Assembly: GCF_042453785.1 (NCBI RefSeq)
Contig: NC_091671.1
Location: 11,912,001 to 11,976,000 of the forward strand
Direction: 5' to 3'
Length of the DNA stretch: 64,000 bases
Source: Malus domestica
Lineage: Eukaryota; Streptophyta; Magnoliopsida; Rosales; Rosaceae
A program made the position numbers and the translations under genes. The notes below the pieces were generated by a model, which had not been told where the DNA came from, did no database searches, and worked only from the letters and a program-made list of their open reading frames with translations. Below, in pieces: positions 11,514-22,836 of this stretch. Position 1 is the first letter of the stretch. Each line of letters starts with the position of its first letter.

Positions 11514-11518
11514 AATAC

Positions 11519-12680
11519 AATGATTGAATTCGATCTTCAATTTAAAATATTTACACTAGTAGATATCACAAAATCTTATGTTAAATGAAAGTATAAATAA
11601 GTGTTAGTGAATCTATTGTTTTGATGGGATATGCATTCTATGAAACTGGTTTCAATGATCCAACTGTCAAACTTGTTTGTATATATCTCGAGATTGCATA
11701 CGCCAAAAATCGCAAAAAACAAATATTCAGAGATCAAGTAACGGGACACAACTTTTTGACGATTATAAAAGAAAATTCATGATTTAACGATTATTTTAAC
11801 TCCAATTTGATGGTTTTTTTACAGCTACACTCCTTGACCCTATATAAATACCATGACTAAATTTGATCTTCAATTTAAAATATTTACACTAGTGGATCTT
11901 ATGATATACTTAATGAAAATATAAATAAACTCTTTGTGTTGGTGAATCTATTGTTTTGATGGGAAATGCATTCTACGAAACTAGTTTCAACGATCCAACC
12001 GTCAAACTTATTTGTATATACTTCGAGATCATATACACCAAAAATCACAAAAAACAAACATTCAGAGATCAAGTAACGGGACAAAACTTTTCAACGGTTA
12101 CAAATGAAAAATCACAATTTAACGGTTATTTTAACTTCCATTTGATGATTTTTTATAACTACACTCATTGACCCTATATGAATACCATGACTAAATTCGA
12201 TCTTGAATTTAAAATATTTACACTAGTGGATACCACAAAATATTATGTTATACTTAATGAAAATATAAATAAACTCTAAGTATTAGTGAATCTATTGTTT
12301 TGATTGGATACGTCTTCTACGAAACTAGTTTCAACAATCCAACCGTCAAACTTGTTTGTATATACTTCAAGATCATATATGCCAAAAATCACAAAAAACA
12401 AACATTCAGATGTCAAGTAATGAGACAAAACTTTTCGATTGTTATAAACAAAAAATCATGATTTAACGGTTATTTCAGCTTCGATTTTGATGATTTTTTA
12501 CAGCTACATTCCTTGACCCTATATGAATACAATGAACTAATTCGATCGTCAATTTAAAATATAATTTTCTATCAAAAATTTGATCCGAACTACAATAATA
12601 TATTTTTCTAACAAAAACCCGATCCGAACTACAATAATAAATTTAAAGTTAGTTAATAAATATATATACCGTTCAATTTA
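11519..12680. repeat. ~340-bp tandem repeat array, right part
   Basis: The remainder of the interrupted monomer is followed by three monomers whose landmark TCAAACTT(G/A)TTTGTATATA falls near 11665, 12002 and 12346 (spacing 337-344). Each holds CAGAGATCAAGTAACGG, AACGGTTATTTTAACT and CTTGACCCTATATGAATAC. It ends in the same boundary sequence seen left of the array at 2238. Confidence 0.85.
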
Positions 12681-12719
12681 TTAAGTGTTATGCGTACAAA
12701 ATAAAAAACAAAAATAAAT

Positions 12720-12996
12720 TGGTTTAGGCGACGAAATATTTCAATTACGTCGCGCAAAGATTTAAAAAAATATTTTTTTATTTATTTATTTTTGTAAAGA
12801 CTTTGTGCAACGAAGTTTAAATTTTCGTCGTGCAAGACTTTGCGCAATGAAGCTTAGAAATTCCTCGCGCAAAGTCACTTTGCATGACAATGTTTTTTCG
12901 TCGCTCATGCATGACGAAGTTTAAAGTTTTGTCGCGCAAAGTGACTTTGCGTGACGATATGTGTTTTGTCGCGCAAGGGATTTTTTTTACTAGTGT
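12720..12996. repeat. Right subterminal repeats and terminus of the CACTA-like element
   Basis: About ten alternating GTCGCGCAAAG and CTTTGCGTGACGA motifs, ending in TTTTTTTTACTAGTG at 12996 (minus strand CACTAGTAAAAAAAA). Confidence 0.6.
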
Positions 12997-13431
12997 TCAT
13001 TCTCTGCAAGTTATAATCTAACTCCCTATAATTTAAATGAACTTAATATAATTATTTAATTTATTGTTTGTAAAATAAAAGAATAGAATATCATGAAATC
13101 AAATAAAGATATGCATTCTCTATATAAAAAAAAAAAAAAAAAAAGGATATGCATATGATTTGCCTGCCACAAACTTAAGGAAGAAGTATGACATTTTTTT
13201 TTTACCAGGAGCATGATGATTATTGATGAAGTTATGCAAGTTGTACAATCCCTATTGGCCAACCTCTCGGATGAAAAATCCCTTGCTATGTGTTGATGAT
13301 TGCTCCAAGTAGGTCACCTTCACAAATCTTACTATTTTCCATTTGTTTTCTTAAATTTTTGTTATTATTTTCTTTTTGGATGCTGGGGCCTTACCTAGAT
13401 CTATCAGTTGACATTGGCACTTTTGATTCGG

Positions 13432-13462
<31 letters not shown>

Positions 13463-14072
13463 GTGTCTCATTGAAGCAATTTATAATTTATGCCCATCTT
13501 AACTTGAGATATATATAGTTAGAGTATATAATTAAAGTAGAGAATTCTTTTATTCAAGCAATAGACTAATTTGATTTTAAATATGGGGAGGGGGATTTGA
13601 AACGTGAGCTTGTATTTTCATACCAACAAATAATTTTGAGACAAAATATCGTATTTTTAGTTTAAGTACCAATTGAAAAGTCAAATGAATTGTTAGTTAA
13701 AATGACAAAAATGACCAATCCAACCATCAAGAGGCCTAAATCCAAAATGATCAACCTCAAGCCTTAATGGACCTTCTAATTCCCTAAACCCCCAAAGTCA
13801 AACCCGGATTCTAATATCCTAAAACAAATAAGCTTTAGGACAATATGGTAATCTTCCCTATGTTTACTTAGTAATAGGCCCATCTTACAATAAAGTTTTG
13901 GATTTTGTTACAATACTTACATGTATGTACTTAATACAATTATCATCTAATGGTAAAAAATATTCATGTGAATATATATATTTAAATACAATTACTATTT
14001 GACCGTTGAGATAGTAATTATATTAAATACATGTAAGTATTATAGCCAAATTCTAAAAATTTTAACCTATCC
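12997..14072. other. Gene-free spacer
   Basis: AT-rich, with no supportable gene. It contains an A20-type run at about 13127-13144 and a 29-base poly-T at 13434-13462; both disrupt the short ORFs here. Confidence 0.6.
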
Positions 14073-14365
14073 TAAAATATTTAGTTACGCTTAGTGTGTT
14101 TCCTTGCATAGTATTTTTTTTTCTTAAAATATAAGTCCAACTTGATATTTAATTTGAATTTAGTTGATACCAAATATTTAGTTACGCTTAGTGTGTTTCC
14201 TTGCATAGTATTTTTTCTTAAATATAAGTCCAACTTGATATTTAATTTGAATTTAGTTGATACCAAATATTTAGTTACGCTTAGTGTGTTTCCTTGCATA
14301 GTATTTTTTTTCTTAAATATAAGTCCAACTTGATATTTAATTTGAATTTAGCTGATACTGAAATA
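14073..14365. repeat. 97-bp tandem repeat, three copies
   Basis: Three near-identical copies of AAATATTTAGTTACGCTTAG, TGTGTTTCCTTGCATAGTAT, TTTTTTTCTTAAATATAAGT, CCAACTTGATATTTAATTTG, AATTTAGTTGATACC. The open frames on both strands are repeat artefacts. Confidence 0.9.
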
Positions 14366-14622
14366 GATGAAGAGAGAAGACACACTGTCTTAACCACCTT
14401 TACTATGATTAAGCCTCGATTAAGTCAAAACTTTCATTCTATGTATGTTTGGATACACATACAGAAACTTAACTCAAATTTGTTTGCACTTGTCAACCAT
14501 GAAAATGCCATTCTACAGGGTTTAGAATTTGACTCACGTTTCTATTTCACATATTATTCTTTTTTTTTTGGTCGAGAGATCTTATTGGTTTTTTTATGTA
14601 ATCAATATGCTTTTGCCACTTA

Positions 14623-14787
14623 GTACTACGGTTTAGTGGTACTCCTCTTCACTAGTAAGTGAGAGGTCTTAGGTTTAATTCTCGCAAAATGCAACTTTGA
14701 TCCACATTATTGCTAGCTCATTATGAGGCTTATTCCACTCCCCCACCTCCTTAGTATATGAATAATATCGTTTGTTAAAAAAAAAAA
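14623..14787 (+). mobile_element. tRNA-derived SINE-like element, copy 1
   Basis: Starts GTACTACGGTTTAGTGGTAC (A-box-like TAGTGGTAC), has GAGAGGTCTTAGGTTTAATT (B-box-like GGTTTAATTCTC), a ~100-bp body with ATTATTGCTAGCTCATTATG, and an A11 tail. Five more copies in this window share the head. Confidence 0.65.
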
Positions 14788-16238
14788 GTAGGCTTCTCAT
14801 AAGCCCAATGCAAAATAGAGACGACTCTCGCATCAGCCCAAAAAGGGAAAAGCCCATTACTATCTTCTCACATCTCGAATGGTAGTGGATCTTAAGAGAC
14901 CCGTTAAAAGTCTAGTCACAAATATTAGCCCAACCCACCTAGAGCCAAGCCCACCCAAATCGTTAAAGCCTGTTTGGTATCCTATTTGAAATTTTTTATT
15001 ATTTCTCAAAACATTTCATGAAAACAATTTTTTTAAGACTAAAAAACTTCATTGGTTTGTGATTTAAAAATTTTAAATCTTCCAACTTAAACTAGACAAA
15101 GAGATCTAAAAAGATAGGGTCGCAGGAGAGAGAGAAACATGAGAGAGGAAGAAAAAAAGTAAGAGATGATTGAATGAAAGAGAAAGAAGAGAGAAGATCG
15201 GACGAGATAGAGAGGAAGGGGAGGGAGAGAAAGAATCAAGAGAATGAAGACAGCGTATTGGAAGAGAAACGAAAAAGGTAAAAGAAAAAGAGGAGAGATA
15301 AGGAAGAAAAGATAGAGAGATAGATTTGGAGTGAGAGGGGAGGAGGGAGAGAAAAGAAAGGAGTGAGTTTAAATTTAAAAACTCTAAAAAATCACTTTTC
15401 ATGTTTTTAGAGAATAAACTATATTTTGAGTTAGTCTTGAGTTCAGTTTTTGAAAATAGTCCCACCAAACAAGTTTTTAAAACTTAAAACTTGAAAATTA
15501 TTTTTCATTTTAAAAAGTTGAATTTAAGTAGAGTGCTAAACAAATTCTAATGCATCAAAGGAAAGGATATTCGTGTCATAAATTGCCACACCCTTCTTTT
15601 TTTTGGATAAAAAAAAAGTGTGACAATTTATGACACAACATTATAATATATATATTTTTTGCATGATAATACGATTTGAACTTATGAAGTTAGAAGTTGT
15701 GCCGTTTCTTTTTTTGACGCCAACATGATTATGGCACAATTTCTAAATAGGAATTTTAAACGGGTTGGGTTTGTGCTACCTCAATAATCTAATTTTTACA
15801 TGTTAAACACATTTAACTAGTATTATATGAGCGGGCAAAAAAAAAAAAACCCAGTATTATATGAGAAAAACAATTCATTTTGTCTACATTAGCATGTATT
15901 ATGCTATAAAACTGATGAGAAAATTGGAATGGGAAATGATGTGACGAAGTGGAAATATTTCATTATAATATGTTCGTTTCATCTTTGGTAGGAATGAGGA
16001 TACTCCCAGGATCTTATTTGTGAGGATTCCGAAATCTTCCAATAACATCCTTTCATTGTACATTATGCGTTCGTTTCTCTTTTTACAAAAGGGTGCATTT
16101 CGTTTCAAAAAAAAGAAAAGAAAAAAAGTCTCCTGCGGCCTTCTTTTACAAATCCTGCATGAGTGCAGGTACTTAAAACACTAACAAAACTAGAGCCCCA
16201 TTTGGCTGATGGTGATTGTCTGTCCGTACCACAACGTA
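14788..16238. other. Gene-free spacer with GA-rich tract
   Basis: A purine-rich GAGAGA stretch of about 250 bases lies at 15115-15370. The rest is AT-rich, with poly-A/T runs near 15598 and 15838. No supportable gene. Confidence 0.6.
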
Positions 16239-16417
16239 TGACCATCAATAATTGTAGAATCCAACCACACCAATATTATCCCAAACTTGATAATTACTAT
16301 CTACACAATTCGTCGGGTGTAGAGTTTTATCACAAAATGCATCGGTATTAGTTGGAGTGAGATTGAGATATTTAAACTATTATTTCTCTCTTTCTATGGC
16401 TGATGTGGGATTCAACA
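16239..16417 (-). mobile_element. Solo LTR of a TRIM element
   Basis: 179 bp co-linear with the TRIM LTR at 47720-47916: CACACCAATATTATCC, CTTGATAATTACTA, TTGGAGTGAGATT, TTTCTATGGCTGATGTGGGA, ending TTCAACA. No PBS or second LTR is adjacent, so it is a solo or truncated copy. Orientation is taken from the complete copy. Confidence 0.6.
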
Positions 16418-16789
16418 AGTTGAAAATAAAGGGTTTAGGGTAAATTTAAAATTCTCTACAATCTCACAATTCTCAATTACAATTTCAATATTTTATTCTT
16501 CTCCATAAGGAGCAATTAATAAGATTACAAAAGAGCAAACTAGGAAATAAATCAAAACAATCATTTTTCTACAAGACAAGGAAATCTAGATCAAATCAAT
16601 TCATATCCAAACCCTATTTAAATCATATAAAATCACTAATTAAATCAAATCCTAAAATACTTTATTTTTTATTTTCCAACAATAATTTGATACCAAAATC
16701 TGTTGGCTTGGCTCCGGAACTACTTCAAGGTCTCAATTCTTGTTTTCTCCATTTAGGAAAGTGAAAATTCTCCCTAATTGTTTCAAGTT

Positions 16790-16975
16790 TTAAGGTTTAG
16801 GTGCTTTGAATCTGGGGAGACGGAATAGCGCTTTAGAATGAGGGAGAATTTTCTCATATTGGCAATTGTCTCAGTCTCAAGTTTGGTGCTTAGAATCTGG
16901 GGAGACGAACTTGAGAGGATGTGAGCGGATGACATTTCCTCATATTGGCAATTGTCTCAGTCTTAAATTCGGAGC
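16790..16975. repeat. ~95-bp tandem duplication
   Basis: Two copies of GAATCTGGGGAGACG, then CTCATATTGGCAATTGTCTC, then AGTCT. No coding potential. Confidence 0.75.
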
Positions 16976-17029
16976 GGAGTTGTAGTTAATTTTTTTTAGG
17001 AGTAATGTGTTTTTTAACAAACGATAGGG

Positions 17030-17184
17030 GTACGGTCTGGTGGTATTTCTCTTCAGTTGGAAGTGAGAAGTCTTATGTTCAAATATCATGGATGGCGAAT
17101 TCGATCCCAAATTATGTTGCCCATTGTGTGGCTTAACTGAACTCCTCCTCTCCTAGTGTAAAAATATCGATGTACTAGAAAAGA
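17030..17184 (+). mobile_element. SINE-like element, copy 2
   Basis: TACGGTCTGGTGGTATTTCT head, GAAGTGAGAAGTCTTATGTT middle, and a GTGTAAAAATATCGATGTA 3' end match copy 1. It lies tail to tail with copy 3. Confidence 0.6.
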
Positions 17185-17224
17185 AATGTGATTTCTCTAT
17201 CATTACTCAATTTAAAACAAACAA

Positions 17225-17356
17225 ATGGGGTGGGAAAATGAGTTAAGTCTTACAAAAGGCTTGCAATAATGTGGTTCAAATTCACCTTTGGTGAGAATCA
17301 AACCTAAGACCTCTCACTTATAAGTAAAGAGGAATAACACTAGATCATAGTACTAA
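17225..17356 (-). mobile_element. SINE-like element, copy 3
   Basis: On the minus strand it reads TTAGTACTATGATCTAGTGT, then AAGTGAGAGGTCTTAGGTTT, then GATTCTCACC and a body with CACATTATTGCAAGCC. A and B boxes are recognisable. Confidence 0.65.
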
Positions 17357-18946
17357 CTGTTTTTACGAGTAATGTTAGATAAATTAACTTTTTTAACCCA
17401 CTAATGAAATTCGTTTTATTACCTCATACAAAAGGGAGGCCGCAAGGAGATATTTTACCCATTAGTCATTGAGTTTCAGAATTTTCTTAGAATCGGAATT
17501 GGATTCCCCAAAAAGAGTAAAGGTTAGTGAGAGAAGGCCAAGAGTTCTCAGGGTGTTGAAGAGAGGTCACAGCAAAGAGCACGGGGAGATGAATGACGGC
17601 GAGAGATTGTTGATGAATTTCGTGATGGCGAGGAGAAGAATTGGAGGCTTTGAGGTCATAGATATATGTGGTTTTGGGCGATTGTGTTGATTCGGCAAAC
17701 TTCGTCTAGAGGATTTTTGGTGTGTGTTAAACAGAGAAGGCACCAGAGAGGTGAAAGAGAGAGAATCAGGATCCTGACTTGTGTGTTCAAACTAAAATAA
17801 AGCTAAAAAATTCAAAATTATTCGGACCGTAGGATTTGTGGTGGACAGTTACGATGAATTGATCCTGAGGGGATCCACATAAAAAGATCAGGCAAGGATC
17901 CTAGTCTAAAAAATAGCAACTCTTAGAGCAACTCCACCTCTAAAAAATGAGCTGGTCCAAAATCCATTTAATCCACCCAAATGAATAGTAATTGACTCCA
18001 ATGGACCCATTTAATCTACCCAAATGAATAGTAATTGACTCTAATGAACATTAATTGACCAAGTGCATCTCTACCTGTAAAAAATGAGATGGGCAAGAGT
18101 CTAGTAAATTCATATTAAAATATTATTATTATTTTTATAAAATAATAAAAAAAATTCATTTTTTATTTCAAATATAATTTTTAACCAATTTTGTCACCCC
18201 ACATGTCATTTTCCGAAAGTACAATTTTTGTGAAAGATGGTTAGGTATTTATATATATATAAAATAATATTTTATTTATTTTTTATATTTTTAAAGAATT
18301 TTTTTATTAAGTTAATTAATCTGGACCGTTTGATTTCAAAAAAATAAAATCCAACCGCCCAAAAGCAGACACGTGGCCCACGATAAGGGCCAAGGTTATG
18401 ACATTTTTTTTTGTTAATGCTGGAATGCGCGCCCAAGCGTGTGTGTACCCCACGCGCCAATGGCAAAAAAAAAAGAAATTCATCTGACTATGTTGATGTC
18501 AGTTTGATATCATGTAGACCTGTTTCTTACTTAGTCCATTATGCTGCGCTCAAAGCTGGCCTCCACTTTGGGCCAGCCTATTTGGATGGGGTGGAATAGA
18601 TTTTGGGGGGGGGGGGGTGGCCTAAAAAAAAAGACTTTGGACTAGCCCATTTGTTAGGGTGGAAGTGCATCAACGTCCATTTCTTCAACTTTCTCAAACT
18701 TCACAGCCAGCCACCACATGGATCGCCCTCATCGTCCCAAATACTGACCACCTCCATCTGCATCTCCTGTCCGAAAAGTCCAAAACCCAAAGTCAACTAC
18801 GCTCCAAACCCCAACACCCGCGCACCACCCGATCCGTCCTCCCCAAAAAGCAGACCAAATAACCAGTAAGGAAAAAAAAAAAAACACTACGATGTTGTCT
18901 CGCTCTGTCAGTCGGCGACCGTAAAATTTCCTGAATTCCAACGACG
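17357..18946. other. Gene-free spacer and upstream region of the WD40 gene
   Basis: Contains a ~60-bp tandem duplication (CCACCCAAATGAATAGTAAT at about 17975 and 18018), TATATA runs near 18250, and a run of 13 G at 18605-18617. The WD40 gene's promoter and 5' leader should lie in the last few hundred bases, but I can mark no definite TATA box. Confidence 0.5.
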
Positions 18947-21900
18947 ATGTTCAACAACGGCTACTCCAACAACAAACACGGCCTGAGCCCGATGTTGTCG
19001 GCATCATCGTCAACGACTGCGACGCCGCAAACGACGTCGTCTTCTTCGTCTGCAACGACGAATTCCCAGACACAATCGCTTATAAAGGCGTATTTCAAAA
19101 CCCCAGAAGGCCGATACAAGCTTCACTCGGAGAAGACTCGGCCGCCCAACCTCCTCCCGTACTCGTACGCCAAGACAATTTCTCAGGTACCCAAAAAAAA
19201 AAAAAAAAAAAACGAATTTAATGTAGGATTAATCGAAGCAGGGTCCGAATTAATCGGTTGTGTTAGATATGTTGTCGTTGTCGCTGTCTCTGTTGACTCG
19301 GAGTTAGTCAATGTTTGTTTGTGGATTTTAGGTGACGGTAGCGCAGCTCAAGGACAAGCCTAGCAGCCAGCCTACGCTGGCGCCGAGTTTCAGCACCACC
19401 GGAGTGCGGTCGGCGGCGGCGAGGCTGTTGGGGGGAAATGGGGGCAAAGCTCTGAGCTTTGTGGGAGGGAGTGGATATAGCAGAACCAGCAATGGGAGTA
19501 GTAGGTATGCTCATTTCGGCGGGTCGAATGGGACCCATCACACGGTTAACTCGAATCTCGGTAGTAAAGGGTCGTTTTTGGTATTCAATGTTGGGGATAC
19601 TGTTTATATCAGTGATCTCAATTCGCCCGATAAGGTAATTTTCCGTGTTCTTGGGGTTGGATTGGTTTTTTATTGTGCGGTTTGGATAATTGGGTTTCTG
19701 TTTTTTTGGGAATCTGTGTAAAGGGTTTTCGGGATTTTGTTTGTAGGATCCTATCAAGGCTTTGCAATTTGGCAATTCCAATCCTGTGTGCCACGCGTTT
19801 GATTCCGAGGCCAAAGACGGGCATGACTTGCTTATTGGATTGAGCTCCGGAGATAGTAAGGAATCTTGTTTGCGTGTGATTGAATGGGGTTTTGGTGATG
19901 AGGAGGCTGTTTGTGACTTGGTTAATTTGTTTGTTGTTGCAGTTTATTCGGCGTCTTTGAGGCAGCAATTGCAAGATTCTGGAAAGAAGCTTGTTGGTGC
20001 CCATCATTATAACAAAGAAGGTTCTGTCACTAGCAGGCAAGATTGTTACTCAACTTTGCCTCATTTCCTTCTGCTTTGTTATCTATGTACTACAAGTTTG
20101 TTGATGAAAAAAGGTGTCAGGAATGCACATTGTCACTGCTGCCTGCTGGTGTGCATGTAATCTTGATTATGTTACGGGGAAACGGGGTGGGCCAAGGAAT
20201 AAATTTGGCATAAGGTAGATAAACAAATTAACACTTCTTGCGTAAGTGGAGCTGAGAGTTCCCTATCCAGAAAAATTCCCACTTTCATTGATCTTACAGT
20301 TTAGTTCTGTACCTTGGAAATACATACCATCTTAGAAGCAGAATGTGGTTGTTATATATCGAATAAGTTTGCTAATGTAATCGTAAATTGTGATCACTCT
20401 TGATAAGTACCATAGCTGTTGGCTTGATATAACGTTACAAAGCAACGTACCAAATAACTTGTGGGGGTGCAGGGCGGTATGGCTGTTGGACTGTGCTTAG
20501 TGGTTTCTGTTTTGGTGGCAGTCTTCATGCACAAACTAACTATTTGGTTTTAACAGTCGGTGTGCCAGTGTTGCATGGGTTCCCAAAGGTAGCGGTGCTT
20601 TTGCTGCTGCTCATGCTGATGGAAACTTGTATGTGTATGAGAAGGCAAGCCTTGATCTTTAATTTTTCCTGTTTCAAATGCTATTTATCCTTTCCTGGTT
20701 TTCCTGTTTTCCTTCATGAACTGAGCTCAGCATTAATTCATTTTAGAGTAAGGAAAGTGCTGGTGATTCTTCTTTCCCGGTTATAAGGGATCATACTCAA
20801 TTTTTGGTGGCTCATGCAAGATCCAGTAAGGTAATATCAATGTATAAAATTTCTTTGCATGTTAAGTAAAGCATTATTATACTTAATTTTCTGCTTATGT
20901 AAAGGATTGGCTTTTAAAGTACATACCATTATGACCAAGGTCAAATAATATTATTATTACTGCCACTGCGTATTAACCTACCTTTGCGACATTTTCACTT
21001 GAGCTGCTGCAATACCGCCGTATAGGTTATGCAGTTTGGCTAATCGTTAGAACTTTTGTTATTTCCTAAAGCTTATACAAGAACCAAATATAGATGTTTT
21101 TATCATCTTCCTTTTTGTTTCTTCTTCCTCCCGTTTTCATGTTTATGGTTTATCTGCAGAGTAATCCAATTTCCAGATGGCATATTTGCCAAGGTGCAAT
21201 AAACAGCATTGTTTACTCAGAAGATGGGGCAAATTTGGCAACAGTCGGTAGAGATGGTATTCCTCAATCTGTTACACTTGCGACTCTGTGTATGAGCGTA
21301 TCTGTTAATTGGTACTGACATTAGGTGCTACATGTAGGATATTTGCGAGTATTTGACTACTCAAAAGAACAGCTAGTATTCGGTGGCAAGAGTTATTATG
21401 GTGCTCTTCTGTGTTGTGCGTGGAGGTAAAAAATTAAAATATATATTTTTCATTGATACATGATTATACTGGCCAAATTCCTGCCATTAGTATATCCAGA
21501 AATTTATACTTGTGTTCCACATGATGTTCATACGAATTTTTGTCAAACCGAATGTGTTTACACATTATGATGTTCATATTTGACCTTCATTATGTGTTGT
21601 TTCTCAGTCCGGATGGGAAATACATTTTGACAGGAGGAGAAGAGGATCTCGTTACGGTATGGAGCATGGAAGATAGAAAAGTAGTAGCTTGGGGTGAAGG
21701 GCACAACTCATGGGTACAGTTTCAGCAAACCTTTGTGCATAGTCGTTGAGTTCTCCATCCTTCCCTCTTTTGACTTAGCATAACTCATGGACATCTCACA
21801 CCTTTTAGCCCTTATGCTTGCAGGTTAGTGGTGTGGCGTTTGATTCATATTGGTCCCCACCAAGTTCAGATGGCACGGAAGAAAATATTGTTTACCGTTT

Positions 21901-22836
21901 TGGTTCTGTGGGTCAGGTAATTTGCTCTCCCCATCTTGTCCTTGCCTAAAGAAAACACTGAGATGATATGCCATGGTTAACATGTTTAAAAATAAAATCA
22001 TTTAAGTGCTTATGTTTATCTTCTTATTTTTTCTGTTGACAAGAGCGTATGTTTATCAGTTTATAATATTCTATATCATTCCCAATTCCTCTCCATCACA
22101 CAGCTAAGCTACATATTCTTTTAAGTTTTTCTCGTGCTGGTTAGTATCAAATATCTTTAGCTATCAGATTTTTCTTTTTTGTTAGTCCTGGAGACAATTG
22201 TTTAAGTCCGATTAAAGAAATTCAATAGCTAGGTGCGAGATTTTCAAAGAGAGAAGTTGGGGCGTGATATATTTTTATGAAGCTAAAATTGGTCCATGAA
22301 ATATTTTTCTGCTTTAGATGCGATTTTTTTTTATCTGTGCCAATGAGTTTTGCTTGTCTGGCTACTTCCACCTCTCATATTTGTGCTTACAGGACACAAA
22401 ATTGCTCCTATGGGACCTGCCCATGGATGAGATTGTAGTGCCACTTCGCCGAAGTTCACTTGGTGGATCTCCAACGTTCAGCACAGGTAGCCAGTCATCC
22501 CACTGGGACAGCGTTTACCCCATTGGCACTCTTCAACCTGCACCCAGCATGCGGGACATTCCAAAGCTCTCCCCACTAGTGTCTCACTGCGTTCATTCTG
22601 AGCCCCTATCCGGATTAGTTTTCACAGAGGAAACTATTCTCACTGCATCTTGGGAAGGGCATGTAAAAATTTGGATGAGACCCAGCGAACCTGAAAATAA
22701 GTCAAACGCAGAAGCCCTGCTAGGTGCTAGTCCAAAGGACCAACCACTCACAGGCAAAGGTTACACAGAACCATCTAAAAGCAAGCCGTTCAGTGAAAGT
22801 AAATCGAAACAGCATGGATACCCTGCTCGGTGCTAG
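18947..22836 (+). CDS. WD40-repeat protein, creC/DMWD/WDR20-like
   Basis: Eleven exons: 18947-19186, 19332-19634, 19747-19855, 19943-20036, 20557-20644, 20747-20830, 21160-21256, 21338-21425, 21608-21713, 21824-21916, 22393-22836. They join in frame to 581 codons. The Ser/Thr-rich N-terminus (residues 1-45) is followed by the family signature [19 protein letters not shown], a [14 protein letters not shown] segment and WD40 repeats with [45 protein letters not shown] and [19 protein letters not shown]. The family is known from fungal CreC and animal WDR20/DMWD, partners of USP12/46-type deubiquitinases; a deubiquitinase-scaffold role in this plant protein is an inference. Introns 4 and 5 have GC donors (GCAAGA at 20037, GCAAGC at 20645). 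The C-terminal tail is variable and holds a duplicated motif in a shifted frame (see findings). Family membership is confident; exact biochemical role is not. Confidence 0.9.

Larger units (their letters stand above)
2520..11518 (+). mobile_element. Non-autonomous LTR retrotransposon (LARD-like, Tat-type), nested insertion
   Basis: Two LTRs (2525-3039 and 11000-11513) begin TGTTTGTACC and end CATCAACA. They are flanked by a perfect 5-bp duplication AATAC (2520-2524 and 11514-11518). The interior has a PBS-like TTTGGCGCCGTCTATGGGAA just after the 5' LTR, a purine-rich TTAGGGGAGCAC just before the 3' LTR, a decayed gag, and then about 6 kb with no pol domain at all. That space is filled with tandem arrays and an antisense ORF. 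A missing pol with kept LTR, PBS and PPT is the definition of a LARD; mobilisation would need an autonomous relative. The Tat-lineage assignment is an inference from the PBS context and the antisense ORF. Confidence 0.88.
1688..12996. mobile_element. CACTA-like DNA transposon remnant hosting the nested retrotransposon
   Basis: The right end, read on the minus strand, starts CACTAGTAAAAAAAATCCC and continues into TTGCGCGAC motifs, which is the classic CACTA terminus followed by subterminal repeats. Matching subterminal motifs occur at 1688-2140. Inside both flanks lies the same ~340-bp tandem repeat and the same boundary sequence (ATATATTTTTGTAACAAAAA-type, about 2238 and 12598). No transposase is visible, so it would be non-autonomous. 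The left terminal CACTA was not found; it may be truncated or mutated. The left limit given is where the subterminal motifs begin. Confidence 0.45.

Noticed and set aside
14081-14333. Repetitive ORFs on both strands
   Set aside because: Translate the 97-bp tandem repeat.
15106-15468. Ser/Leu/Phe-rich 120-codon minus ORF
   Set aside because: Antisense reading of a GA-rich low-complexity tract.
17469-17690. 73-codon plus ORF rich in Arg
   Set aside because: No homologous domain recognised, no promoter or splice signals; probably chance.
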